The position numbers and the translations under genes are program-made. Under the pieces are notes generated by a model. That model was not told the origin of the DNA. It worked only from the letters and a program-made list of their open reading frames with translations, and did not search any database. From Cyanobacteria bacterium M_DeepCast_200m_mx_001 (GTDB lineage: Bacteria; Cyanobacteriota; Cyanobacteriia; PCC-6307; Cyanobiaceae), in assembly GCA_016882415.1 (NCBI GenBank), contig VGQL01000010.1, forward strand, positions 1 through 36,384: a DNA stretch of 36,384 nucleotides. Reading direction: 5' to 3'. Positions 8,282-16,419 of the stretch are shown piece after piece (position 1 is the stretch's first letter; each line of letters starts with the position of its first letter).

Positions 8282-8886
8282 TCGATCTCCAGGGCAACGG
8301 ATTGATAGGCGGACCAGCCGGCCATGCGCCGGGGATCGGAACGTCCCCGGTCGTCACAGGCCTCAGACACGGGCAACCCCTGGGTTTCCGCCTTGTCGAA
8401 GGCGCTGAGCAGGGGCACTTCAGCCGCCAGCACATGCAATCCAAAGGAGCGCAGGGCCTGACGGGCGTCGGTGATGGCGCGCTGCTGGCGCTGGTCCACC
8501 TTGGCCATCAGCACCGCATGGGGCACCCCCACCTTCTGCAGGAGTTGCGCCAAGTCCACGGTGAGCTCCACCGAGCGGGCCTTGGGGGCCGTGGGCAGCA
8601 GCACCAGATCCGAGCCCACGGCCAGATGGCGCAGCTCCTCCTCATCGCTGCTGGCCTGACCATCGGTGATCACCACATCGGCCTGGCGGGTGGCCTTGGC
8701 CGCCGCCTCCACCGGCACGATCGTGAAGGGAAGGGCACCGCGGATGCCATAGGCGAGGGCGGAGCGGTTGCGGTCGGCATCCACCACGCACACGCTGTGA
8801 CCCTGCTCGGACCAGACACTGGCGAGATGGATGCTGGTGCAGGTTTTGGCAACTCCGCCCTTCTGGCCGGAGACGGTGATGAACAC
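8215..8886 (-). CDS. ParA/MinD-family ATPase, orphan
   Basis: This is a 223-residue P-loop ATPase of the ParA/MinD superfamily, proteins that form dynamic gradients to position DNA, carboxysomes or other cargo. The deviant Walker A box QKGGVAKT lies at residues 8-15, with two lysines, and the CVVDADRN strand (about 34-41) carries the switch region. The first codon is GTG. There is no ParB, no parS-like repeat and no carboxysome gene nearby, so it is an orphan ParA. The length is typical of short ParA proteins without an N-terminal DNA-binding domain. The C-terminal 20 residues overlap the coding start of the small membrane protein and may be dispensable. Confidence 0.88.
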   Translation of the reverse strand: MFITVSGQKGGVAKTCTSIHLASVWSEQGHSVCVVDADRNRSALAYGIRGALPFTIVPVEAAAKATRQADVVITDGQASSDEEELRHLAVGSDLVLLPTAPKARSVELTVDLAQLLQKVGVPHAVLMAKVDQRQQRAITDARQALRSFGLHVLAAEVPLLSAFDKAETQGLPVSEACDDRGRSDPRRMAGWSAYQSVALEIECLISKPLSVVSRTASPLPLSA

Positions 8887-8916
8887 CCGCGCGCTGCAAG
8901 TGCCCGGAGGATAGGG

Positions 8917-9111
8917 TCAGCGGGCCGGTTGTGCAGTATGCGCTGACACGGCGATGCGCTCCATCCGGTTCAGGTGCGCCATGCCCACGTGCAGGCTTTC
9001 GCAGAAGAGGCACTGCCCCTCGAAACACACCTGAAACAAGTCGCCCTGGCTGGCCTGCAATTGGTAGATGGTGCCGCCGTAGGGGCCGACCATCACGGGC
9101 GAGGTTGACAT
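8917..9111 (-). CDS. small Cys-containing conserved-looking protein
   Basis: This is a 64-residue soluble protein. It has a compact C29-x4-C34-x2-C37 cluster followed by H41, a pattern that could bind a metal, preceded by a VGPYGGTIYQL strand. I do not recognise the family. The ATG at 9111 begins a reading frame with codon use like its neighbours. It lies 30 bases upstream of parA on the same strand, so the two may share a transcript. Confidence 0.65.
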   Translation of the reverse strand: MSTSPVMVGPYGGTIYQLQASQGDLFQVCFEGQCLFCESLHVGMAHLNRMERIAVSAHTAQPAR

Positions 9112-9195
9112 GGGGAAGCAGCGGGGACGGCCAGAGCGTGACGTGGCCGCCGCCCGGCGACCATCGGTAGAAGTACTGGCCTTCAGCCGGAGGCC

Positions 9196-10221
9196 CTAGC
9201 CCCAGCCTTCCAGCACCAACTTGCCCATGGCCGCTCCGGATTCGATCCAGCCGTGGGCCCGCCTCAGCTGTGCCGCCGTGATCGGACCCGGGCAATGCTG
9301 CAGGGTGGAGCGCACACGCCCGGCGGACGCCAGCTCCGCCACGCGCTCGAGAATCCTGCCCTGCTCGGCCATGTCAGGGGTCTGGTAGAGGGAGCGGGTG
9401 AACATCAACTCCCAGTGCAAGGAGAGGCTCTTGCGTTTCAACGCAAGCACATCAATCTGGCGGGGGTCGGGGTCATCGATCAGGGCCAGGGCCCCCTGGG
9501 GAGCCAGCAGATCCACCAGGGCGGCGTAGTGGCTGCCGCTGTGGGTGAGGCTGATGGCGGCCCGCACCGGGGGCAGCGCCAAGGCCTCGAGCTGGGGGGC
9601 CAGGGGACGGTGGTGGTCGATCACGTGCTCCACCCCCAGCTGCGCCAACCAGCGGCGCGAGGCCTCCCGCGAGGCGGTGCCCACCACCGTGAGGGGGGTG
9701 AGGGCCCGGGCCAACTGCACCAGCATCGACCCCACACCACCGGCGGCCCCCACCACCAGCAGGGTCTGGGGAGCCGTCGCGGCGGAATGGCTCGGCAACC
9801 GGAGCCGTTCAAACAGCAACTCCCAGGCGGTGATCGCCGTGAGCGGAAGCGCCGCCGCCTCGGCGACGCTCCAACCGGCGGGCCGATGGCCCACCAGCTG
9901 ATGGTCGACCACGTGCCGTTCGCTGTTGCAGCCCGGCCGCTGCAGGGCGCCGGCGTACCAAACCGCATCCCCCACGGCAAACCCCGTGACGTCCTCCCCC
10001 AGGGCCAGCACGGTGCCGGCGCAATCCCAGCCCAGCACGCGGACGGCACCGGGGGCAGGGGTCTCACGGCGGCGCACCTTGGCATCCACCGGGTTGATCG
10101 CCACCGCCTCCACCTGCACCAGCAGGTCTGACGGGCCGGGTTGGGGCTCCGGCAGGTGCAGATCGATCAGACAGCTGGGGCTGTCATCGGCGCGGTCAGC
10201 GCCATATCCCACCGCCCGCAT
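9196..10221 (-). CDS. zinc-type alcohol dehydrogenase-like protein (quinone oxidoreductase family)
   Basis: This is a 341-residue medium-chain dehydrogenase/reductase. It has the N-terminal GroES-like domain (VAINPVDAKVRRRETP, WDCAGTVLALGEDV) and a Rossmann fold with VVGAAGGVGSMLVQLA near 155-170. The catalytic zinc ligands of true alcohol dehydrogenases are absent, so it groups with NADPH-dependent quinone or enone reductases. The ATG is three bases after the stop of the pyruvyl transferase gene, so the two form an operon. The substrate cannot be assigned. Confidence 0.88.
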   Translation of the reverse strand: MRAVGYGADRADDSPSCLIDLHLPEPQPGPSDLLVQVEAVAINPVDAKVRRRETPAPGAVRVLGWDCAGTVLALGEDVTGFAVGDAVWYAGALQRPGCNSERHVVDHQLVGHRPAGWSVAEAAALPLTAITAWELLFERLRLPSHSAATAPQTLLVVGAAGGVGSMLVQLARALTPLTVVGTASREASRRWLAQLGVEHVIDHHRPLAPQLEALALPPVRAAISLTHSGSHYAALVDLLAPQGALALIDDPDPRQIDVLALKRKSLSLHWELMFTRSLYQTPDMAEQGRILERVAELASAGRVRSTLQHCPGPITAAQLRRAHGWIESGAAMGKLVLEGWG

Positions 10222-10224
10222 CGC

Positions 10225-11310
10225 TCAACCTCCAAGCCGTTGCAGGAGCTGCCGATGCAGGGCGGTGGCCTGGCGCATCTGTGCCAGGGGCTCCAGGCCC
10301 GCAGGCCGATCCAGGGCCTCCCCCCAGGCCTCCACCAGGGGGGCCGCCGCGGGCAACGGATCATCGAGATCGGTGCAGCCGCAGCCGAATTCCAGGGCGC
10401 AGGCCTGCACCTTCGGGTCGTAGCTGAGAGCCGCCACTGGACTGCCGGAGAGGGCCGCCAGGATCAGGGCATGCAGCCGCATGGCCACCACCAGGCCCGC
10501 GGAGCGGAACACCGCCATGGCCTCCGAGGGCTGCGCGGCCCGCAGCTGGCGGCTGCGGTGCTGCAGGCCGGGGGGCAGCACACCCATGCGCTCAAGCTGG
10601 GGCAGCAGGGGTTCGTCCTGGGGGCCATGGAAGGGCAGCCACAGCACCTGCCGGTCCTGCTGCTCCGCCAACTGGTTGAGGGCCTCCAGCAACACGCTCC
10701 AGCCGCGTGAATCCAGCAGCGGGGTGGGGCGCCAACACACCACGATCGGGCCGCCACGGCCGAGCCAGGGCAACGGCTCCAGGGCCCAGACCGCATCGGC
10801 CCCATGGGGGGCAACGCAGCCCAGCTGTCGGGCCAGGCGCGCCGAAGCGGCATCCCGCCAGCTGATGGCCGTGGCCAAGGGGAGCAGCAACCGCACCAGC
10901 AGGCGGCTGCCCTTTCGCCGCAGGGGGCCGAGCCCCTGGGCCCAGAGCAGCACCGGTTGCCCCTGCAGGCGGGCCGCCACGATCAGGGCGCCGTAATAGA
11001 GCAGGCTGCGGAAGCTGGTGGAGTCCTGCAGCAGGCTGCCGCCCCCCAGCACCAGGGCACGGCAGTGGCGCTGGGCGGCCAAAACCGCCCTCAGGCTGCG
11101 CCGTTGCACCGTCGCCACCCCGTGGCGCTGCTCCACTGCCCGTTGATCAAAGGCTGTGACGAGCGGGGAGACACCGGCGGGCAATTGGCCCAACAGGGAT
11201 TCCAGCAGGGCGTCATCGCCGAGGTTGTGCTCGCCGTAATAGCCGCAGAGCAGAACGGAACCCGACACCGGCGCGGCACAGCTGCAGGGCAGCTTGCCAT
11301 CGCTGGCCAT
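10225..11310 (-). CDS. csaB: polysaccharide pyruvyl transferase, CsaB type
   Basis: CsaB-type enzymes transfer pyruvate from PEP onto sugars of cell-wall polymers, a modification that can anchor SLH-domain proteins. The 361-residue product shows the family features: CGYYGEHNLGDDALLE at the N-terminus, LVLGGGSLLQDSTS, the WAQGLGPL strand, and a C-terminal AMRLHALILAALSGSPV segment. The ATG at 11310 overlaps the stop of the upstream small gene (ATGA), which decides the start; the open frame upstream to 11421 is not family-like. The dehydrogenase at 9196 follows by three bases. No SLH protein or other wall gene is in the window. Confidence 0.87.
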   Translation of the reverse strand: MASDGKLPCSCAAPVSGSVLLCGYYGEHNLGDDALLESLLGQLPAGVSPLVTAFDQRAVEQRHGVATVQRRSLRAVLAAQRHCRALVLGGGSLLQDSTSFRSLLYYGALIVAARLQGQPVLLWAQGLGPLRRKGSRLLVRLLLPLATAISWRDAASARLARQLGCVAPHGADAVWALEPLPWLGRGGPIVVCWRPTPLLDSRGWSVLLEALNQLAEQQDRQVLWLPFHGPQDEPLLPQLERMGVLPPGLQHRSRQLRAAQPSEAMAVFRSAGLVVAMRLHALILAALSGSPVAALSYDPKVQACALEFGCGCTDLDDPLPAAAPLVEAWGEALDRPAGLEPLAQMRQATALHRQLLQRLGG

Positions 11311-11513
11311 CAGGCCGCCGACGCCAGCCGTTGCCGGATCAACAGGATCTGCTCGTCGATCAGTTGGCGGGCCTCCTCCAGGGAGCCCACCTGGCCCATG
11401 GGGGTGCCGCTGTGGTGCCACACGCGATAGGACACGCCGCGCGCCTCACCGCTGAGCAGTTGGATGCTGCAACCGCGGTGATTCCAACAGGGGGCCGCAA
11501 GAACCTGGGACAT
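11310..11513 (-). CDS. conserved-looking small protein coupled to csaB
   Basis: This is a 67-residue soluble protein with an N-terminal half containing C9 and C14 and strand-like residues (SYRVWHHSG), and a C-terminal helix (SLEEARQLIDEQILLIRQRL). I do not recognise the family. ATG 11513 is preferred; an in-frame start at 11552 would add 13 residues. Its stop overlaps the csaB start by four bases, so translational coupling is likely. Confidence 0.65.
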   Translation of the reverse strand: MSQVLAAPCWNHRGCSIQLLSGEARGVSYRVWHHSGTPMGQVGSLEEARQLIDEQILLIRQRLASAA

Positions 11514-11598
11514 GGCGGGGGGCCGATGGCCAAGTTGGCGCACCCACTCCACCGCAGGGATGGGGTGACGACAACCCCTGCGGCTGGGCGAATGGTGG

Positions 11599-11616
11599 GG
11601 GCGGCAGGTGCCGCCC
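11599..11616. repeat. perfect 8-bp inverted repeat
   Basis: GGGCGGCA and TGCCGCCC are separated by two bases, a perfect palindrome-like repeat in the 200-base gap between two minus-strand genes. It has no T run on either strand, so it is not a standard intrinsic terminator. It could be an operator or a weak terminator. Nothing else recognisable lies in 11514-11713 except a short hairpin (CCCGC-AA-GCGGG, 11690-11701). Confidence 0.5.
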
Positions 11617-11713
11617 GCTCCGCCAGGTGCCCTGTGGTTGGTTCAGCGGGCTGCGGCGGTACCTCTGTCGTAACCGCGGAGCTGGATCGCCCGCAAGCGG
11701 GTGGAGCCAGGCT

Positions 11714-11806
11714 TCAGGAAAGCTTCAGCTGGCCGTTGGGGGGGCGGTAAATCGGACGGGCCTTGAGGGGAATGGTGGCCTTGGACGGCTGCTGGGACTG
11801 GGACAT
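11714..11806 (-). CDS. 30-residue small protein
   Basis: A 31-codon frame starts at ATG 11806 and stops at TGA 11714. A GGAG ribosome site precedes the ATG by eight bases. The peptide is polar and basic, beginning MSQSQQPSKATIPLKARPIY and ending in PPNGQLKLS. It has no membrane helix or signal peptide. The ribosome site, the coding-like composition and its place in an otherwise empty 440-base gap argue that it is real, but I cannot match it to a family. Confidence 0.5.
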   Translation of the reverse strand: MSQSQQPSKATIPLKARPIYRPPNGQLKLS

Positions 11807-11953
11807 GGGGGTCGCTCCAACGGTGCTCAGGCCCCTTTAGGTTCTGCAACTGCGGCCGCGGGGTCTGTAGCGGCGCTTACCGCACCAGAAGATCCACATC
11901 GAGCCTGGGACCCACAGGACGTCAGGCTGGGAACAGCGGCGAGGGGTTCAGCC

Positions 11954-12742
11954 ATGGCGGGGGCTCCCTATCTGGAACTGGAGCAGGTGGAGGCCTGGCA
12001 GGGGCCAAGGCCGGTGCTGCAGGGGGTGGATCTGCGTCTGCACCTGGGGGAGCACACGGTGGTGCTCGGCCCCAACGGTGCGGGCAAAAGCGCCCTGATC
12101 AAGCTGCTGACCCGGGAGCTCTACCCGGTTGTCCAGGCCGGATCGAGCTTGCGCCTGTTCGGCCACAGCACGGTGAATCTGTGGGAGCTACGGGGTCGCA
12201 TGGGGCATGTGTCCGCCGATTTGCAGGCGGGCTATCGCCCCCAGATCCCGACGGAGGAGGTGGTGCTCTCCGGCTGGTTCGGATCCGTGGGCATCGGTCG
12301 CCATCACCAGGCCACTGCCACCCAACGGATGCGGGCCCATGGGCTGCTGCATCAGATGGGGCTGGGGGGGCTGGAGCGCCGACCCTTCGCAGAGCTGTCC
12401 GATGGGCAGCGGCGCCGTGTCCTGCTGGCGCGCGCCATCGTGCATCGGCCGGAGCTGTTGGTGCTGGATGAGCCCACCAATGGCTTGGATCCCCAGGCCC
12501 GGCATCTGCTGTTGCGACTGCTGCGGCAGCTGGCGGAGCAAGGCACCACCCTGCTGCTGGTGACCCATCAGCTGGAGGCGGTGATTCCGGAGATCAGCCG
12601 CGCCGTGTTGCTCCAGGAGGGCCGCATTGTGGGGGATGGCACCGCCGAGGCGCTGTTGACAGCCGAACGGCTCAGCAGACTGTTCGACACGCCGCTGCAG
12701 GTGGTCCAGCGGGACGGCTGGCGGCAGCTGCTACCGGCCTGA
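11954..12742 (+). CDS. ABC transporter ATP-binding protein
   Basis: This 262-residue protein is a complete ABC ATPase: Walker A GPNGAGKS at 39-46, signature LSDGQ at 148-152, Walker B LLVLDE at 168-173 and the switch histidine H205. No permease or binding protein gene is adjacent, so the substrate is unknown. The ATG at 11954 is chosen because the family begins with LELEQV; the open frame further upstream is low-complexity. The 3' end overlaps the convergent hydrolase gene by 12 bases. Upstream, 11807-11953 holds no other visible gene and must contain the promoters of this gene and of the divergent small ORF. Confidence 0.92.
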   Translation: MAGAPYLELEQVEAWQGPRPVLQGVDLRLHLGEHTVVLGPNGAGKSALIKLLTRELYPVVQAGSSLRLFGHSTVNLWELRGRMGHVSADLQAGYRPQIPTEEVVLSGWFGSVGIGRHHQATATQRMRAHGLLHQMGLGGLERRPFAELSDGQRRRVLLARAIVHRPELLVLDEPTNGLDPQARHLLLRLLRQLAEQGTTLLLVTHQLEAVIPEISRAVLLQEGRIVGDGTAEALLTAERLSRLFDTPLQVVQRDGWRQLLPA

Positions 12743-14281
12743 GCCGAGGGCCGGGGACACATCCACCAGCGGCAGGGTGGCACTGCCCCAGGGGCCGGAG
12801 GGCAGCAGCGCAGCCATGCCGGGCGCCGGATGCACCTTGGCGCCGGCCCCAAAGGCGGCGTCGGTCCAGGCCAGCATCAGCGCCCCTAGGACCCCGCCAT
12901 CGGCTGCGTCGCGCGGCCGCAGGTTGAAGTGGTCACCCCCCTGGGCCAGCACCAACTGGTGGCCCTGGAGGTCCACCCCCAGGAGCGGGCGAATCGCCTC
13001 CGGGTCCGGGGGCACCACCCAATCGCGGCTGCCGCTCACCAGCAAGACACGGGTGTTGAGCCGCTCGCCACTCCCCCGCGGGAAAAGCAGCGCCATGGGC
13101 GGACTCACCGCCACCACGGCGATGATCCGTCCGTCGTTGATGGCCGCCCGTTTCACAGCCGTGGTCCAGCTGCACTGGAGCGTCCAACTGAGGTTGCGCT
13201 CCGGATGGTTCAGCTCACCGCAGCGGCGCAGCAAGGCTGAATCCGTGGGCACGAGGCCGGCCAGCTGCAGGCTGGTGGTGGCCCCCCAGGAATGGCCCAA
13301 CACCACCACCCGCTGGCTGTCCACGGGATGGCCCGTGCGGAGTGCACCGGAACCGATGGCATCCACCACGGCAGTGAGATCCAGCGGGCGCAGGGCCAAC
13401 TCCTCCGGCGAGGGGGGCGGCGTCTGGCCGCTGAGCACCTCATGCTGTTGCCGTTGATCGCTGCCCGGGTGCCAGGGCAGCACCACCGTGTAGCCCGCCG
13501 CCGCCAACCGCCGGCCCCAGCCTTCGAAGCTGGTGGGGCTATCCCAGAGCCCATGGGAGATCAACACCAGCCGGCCATTGCCGTTGCCCTGGGGTTCCAA
13601 CAGCAGCAGCTGCAGGGGTTGGGGGCGATGGGCCACCGGCAGCTGGCTCAGCCGCCGCAGGGGAGCTGCCGTCGCCCCCTGGGGGGCGGCGGCAGACGCT
13701 GCGGTTGGGGCCGGTGCGGGGGGCACCCGGGCAAGGAGACGATCCGCCAGGGTGCGCTGCTCCAACATCCGTTGCAGCAGAACCGCCGCCTGGCTGAGGT
13801 TGAGGCGGGCCCGCTGGCCCGGGATGGCCTTCATCACCTCCAGCAGCGTGGGCTGCCCATTCGGAGCTTCCGCCATGGCCCGCCGCAGGGTGCGCTCCAG
13901 GGTGTGGCCGCTCACATCCGGCGTCACCCCCTCCACGCTGCCGAAGGAGGAGAGCAGCAGCAAAACCTGCTCCAGCAGGGGCGATCCCACCGAGGCTTCG
14001 GCGGCACGGCTGATCGAGAGCGGCAGCCGCTGATGGAACAGGGCCACCAGGGCTTCCCCCACCTGGCCCCGGGAGGCACGGTCCAGTTCCGCCAGCGATG
14101 AGTTGCCGCGGAGCAGGGCCTCCGGTGAGCTCAACTCGTCCAGCCGCACCCGCAGGCTGGTGTTGAGCAGCGGCAGCTCCACCAGCACCTCCTCCAGGGC
14201 CCGGGCGGGGGCGAGGGGCAGGGCCAGCGCCAGGGCCAACCCCAGCAGGCCAGTGCGCAACGGGCGGCAACGTTGGGCCAT
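12731..14281 (-). CDS. exported DUF1400 alpha/beta hydrolase
   Basis: This 516-residue protein has an N-terminal signal peptide (hydrophobic 11-24, then LAPARA), a DUF1400 domain at about 30-155, a Pro/Ala-rich linker near 186-208 and a C-terminal alpha/beta-hydrolase domain. The nucleophile elbow is GHSWG with S331, and the oxyanion-side strand SHGLWDSPTSFEGW begins near 242. DUF1400-hydrolase fusions are typical of cyanobacteria and are annotated as lipase- or dienelactone-hydrolase-like; the substrate is not known. ATG 14281 is chosen over an in-frame TTG at 14293 because it starts the signal peptide. The 3' end overlaps the ABC ATPase gene tail to tail. Confidence 0.87.
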   Translation of the reverse strand: MAQRCRPLRTGLLGLALALALPLAPARALEEVLVELPLLNTSLRVRLDELSSPEALLRGNSSLAELDRASRGQVGEALVALFHQRLPLSISRAAEASVGSPLLEQVLLLLSSFGSVEGVTPDVSGHTLERTLRRAMAEAPNGQPTLLEVMKAIPGQRARLNLSQAAVLLQRMLEQRTLADRLLARVPPAPAPTAASAAAPQGATAAPLRRLSQLPVAHRPQPLQLLLLEPQGNGNGRLVLISHGLWDSPTSFEGWGRRLAAAGYTVVLPWHPGSDQRQQHEVLSGQTPPPSPEELALRPLDLTAVVDAIGSGALRTGHPVDSQRVVVLGHSWGATTSLQLAGLVPTDSALLRRCGELNHPERNLSWTLQCSWTTAVKRAAINDGRIIAVVAVSPPMALLFPRGSGERLNTRVLLVSGSRDWVVPPDPEAIRPLLGVDLQGHQLVLAQGGDHFNLRPRDAADGGVLGALMLAWTDAAFGAGAKVHPAPGMAALLPSGPWGSATLPLVDVSPALGSGR

Positions 14282-14316
14282 GGCAACAAACAACGGGTCA
14301 CAACCGCTGGTCGACC

Positions 14317-14766
14317 CTAAGGGGACCCCTCCAGCAGGGGCCTCAGGCGCTGCGCCAGCTCAGAGCTGGGGAACCCCTCGCCATGGGCCCGTTGCAAGGG
14401 CTTCAGCCCCATGCTGCGCCGTTCGGCATGCACTTGCCGGCCCGTCACCACCCAGAACCGCCAACGCTCACGCACCAAGGGATGCTGTTGGTCGGCTTCG
14501 GCGTCCGCCGACGGAGGCCGCCAGAGCCCGAACAGCTGCAGGTGAGCCGGCCCATCAGGCAAGGGGAACACCACCGGCGTCCCACCGCCATCCGGTGGGA
14601 GCGGGGGAGCCATGGCGGTGCTGAGGGCCAGACCCGCCGGCAGGGGATCACGATTGGGGTGGAGGCCCAGGGCCGTCAGCACAATCCAGTGGCCGCTGGC
14701 CTGCCGCAACCGTTCATCCCGCAGGTCGCGGTGGAGCCAACGCAGCAACTGATCCCATTCGCTCAA
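14317..14766 (-). CDS. hypothetical protein coupled to the dehydrogenase-cupin gene
   Basis: This is a 149-residue soluble protein with Trp-rich stretches (SEWDQLLRWLHRDLRDERLRQ at the start, RWRFWVVTGRQ near 100). I do not recognise the family. It starts with TTG at 14766, and that codon overlaps the TGA of the upstream gene (TTGA), which supports both the start and translational coupling. It lies 35 bases upstream of the DUF1400 hydrolase on the same strand. Confidence 0.7.
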   Translation of the reverse strand: MSEWDQLLRWLHRDLRDERLRQASGHWIVLTALGLHPNRDPLPAGLALSTAMAPPLPPDGGGTPVVFPLPDGPAHLQLFGLWRPPSADAEADQQHPLVRERWRFWVVTGRQVHAERRSMGLKPLQRAHGEGFPSSELAQRLRPLLEGSP

Positions 14767-16094
14767 CGACCATCCCCCTCAAACAGGGCACGCCAGCATC
14801 GCTCCTGGGCCGCAGCCGCCGGCGTGCCTTCCGCGGGAAAGGACGCCAGGAAATCCTTGTCCTCGGTGGGGCGGTACGGCCCCTGTTTGAGCTCCAGAAG
14901 CACAGCGTCGGGGGAGAGGGCCACCAGGGTGTGGAACTGATCCTCCGCCAACTCCACACCGTGCACGGGTCCACCGGCCTGCAGCCGCTGGCTGTGGATC
15001 ACCAGACCGGCGGCATCCAGCACCAGCAGCCCGATGCTCCCCTGCAGCACCACAAAACATTCGAAGCCGGCCCCTGGGGTCTCCCGCCGATGGCGGTGGG
15101 GGCGCACGTAGGTGCCCGGCTGCAGGGCATTGAGGAACCGCTGCACGGCATCGTCATGATGATGAAGGTTGTGGTTCATTCGCCGGCGGCCACTGGCGGC
15201 GGCCCGGGCGCTCACCGCCCCCAACAGGGCGTCATCGAGGGCCACCAGCCGGGGGAAGACCACCCGGGGGTGCTGCAGGCGATACCCCAGCTGATGCAGC
15301 CGTCGATTGCTCACCCGGCGGTCGGGCCGCGCGGCTGCATCCGGCTCGTGGGGCCGCCAGGTGACGGGTTCAAGGCCCGTGGCATCAGCCAACCGCGCCA
15401 TCAACATCGCCACGGTGCAGGGTTCGTCGTCCACCACATTCACGGTCTGATCCCATCCCTGCTGCACCGCGGCGGCCAGGGCCCCCACGGCGTCATCCCG
15501 GTGCAGCCAACCGCAGTGCTCCTGGCCGCCGCCGGCACGGGTGGTGCCCGCCAGGGGGGTGAGGCGACGCAGCAGATCGCGGCCCGGTCCATACAGGGCC
15601 CCGAACCGCAACACGCAGACCCGGCGTTGGGGGCTGCGGCAGGCACTCAGCAGCTGCTCTGCCTCCAGCAACACCTCCCCATGGCCATCGCGTGGCTGGG
15701 GGGGCGTGTCCTCATCCACCCAGGCCCCGCCCGTGTCGCCATAGAGCGATCCGCTGCCGGCGTACACGATCTGGCTCAGGGCCGGAAGGGCCTGCAACAG
15801 GCCCTGCAGGGCCACAAAGGGATCGCAGTAGGTGGTCCGGTAGACGCCCGGATCCACCAGGCGATCCCCCCGTGGGGCCTGGCAGAACACAGCCACCTCC
15901 GCCCCCTCCAGGGCCTGGCGCAGTTGGTCAGGGTCGTCGGCGCGGGTCAGCAGCACGCGGTCGGCCTGGCCATGCAGACTCTCCAGCCGGGCGGCCCGGG
16001 TGGTGGTGAGGCTGATCTGGTGCTGGCCCTCGCGGCGCCAGTGGCGCGCCAGGGCCAGGCCCACATAACCGCTGCCGATGATCGTGATGCGCAT
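14763..16094 (-). CDS. fused NAD-dependent epimerase/dehydratase-like and WbuC-family cupin protein
   Basis: This 443-residue protein has two domains. Residues 1-280 are an atypical short-chain dehydrogenase of the YeeZ/epimerase kind: nucleotide-binding GSGYVG at 7-12, then YAGSGSLYGD near 111-120 and a conserved VLRFGALYGPGR. The usual YxxxK pair is not present. Residues 281-425 match a whole WbuC-type cupin: the SARAAASGRRRMNHNLH start, the metal-site RPHRH (H333, H335), E345 and H388. WbuC genes are normally separate and sit in O-antigen clusters. I see no stop or frameshift at the junction. ATG 16094 is chosen; GTG 16100 would add two residues. The stop is coupled to the next gene. A role in nucleotide-sugar or polysaccharide chemistry is inference. 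Confidence 0.85.
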   Translation of the reverse strand: MRITIIGSGYVGLALARHWRREGQHQISLTTTRAARLESLHGQADRVLLTRADDPDQLRQALEGAEVAVFCQAPRGDRLVDPGVYRTTYCDPFVALQGLLQALPALSQIVYAGSGSLYGDTGGAWVDEDTPPQPRDGHGEVLLEAEQLLSACRSPQRRVCVLRFGALYGPGRDLLRRLTPLAGTTRAGGGQEHCGWLHRDDAVGALAAAVQQGWDQTVNVVDDEPCTVAMLMARLADATGLEPVTWRPHEPDAAARPDRRVSNRRLHQLGYRLQHPRVVFPRLVALDDALLGAVSARAAASGRRRMNHNLHHHDDAVQRFLNALQPGTYVRPHRHRRETPGAGFECFVVLQGSIGLLVLDAAGLVIHSQRLQAGGPVHGVELAEDQFHTLVALSPDAVLLELKQGPYRPTEDKDFLASFPAEGTPAAAAQERCWRALFEGDGR

Positions 16095-16146
16095 CGGCAC
16101 TCAGGGGCTGTTCCACAGCAACGGCACCCGGGGCGCCGATTGCCGT

Positions 16147-16350
16147 CTATTCATAAAGCCAGTCGTAGGCCTCGGGCCCCGGGGGCAGCTCCGGATCAAC
16201 GGCGGGTTGGAGCGTGGGCTCCAGGCGCAAGGCCTGCACTAGCGCCAGGCTCTCCAGCAGCAGCACCACCCCCAGCAGCAGCAGTGCGCCGATGGCCACC
16301 AGCAGCTGCGGATGGGCAACCACCGCAAAGGCGTCTTCCATGGGTCCCAT
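16147..16350 (-). CDS. small single-pass membrane protein
   Basis: This is a 67-residue protein with one strongly hydrophobic helix at about 15-40 (QLLVAIGALLLLGVVLLLESLALVQAL) flanked by an acidic N-terminus and a Pro-rich acidic tail ending in YDWLYE. I do not recognise the family. ATG 16350 is the only sensible start. It lies upstream of the dehydrogenase-cupin gene by 52 bases on the same strand and is divergent from the next small gene. Confidence 0.7.
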   Translation of the reverse strand: MGPMEDAFAVVAHPQLLVAIGALLLLGVVLLLESLALVQALRLEPTLQPAVDPELPPGPEAYDWLYE

Positions 16351-16419
16351 TGCGATTCACTCCCGATCTAGCCAGGGCATCGCCCCAGGGCAACGAAGTG
16401 CGAAGCGGGCACCCCGACA

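Noticed and set aside
9112-9195. Possible extra small gene in the gap between the Cys-rich protein and the dehydrogenase
   Set aside because: A frame containing YFYRWSPGGGHVT looked protein-like, but it has no start signal and runs on as a shadow over neighbouring genes.
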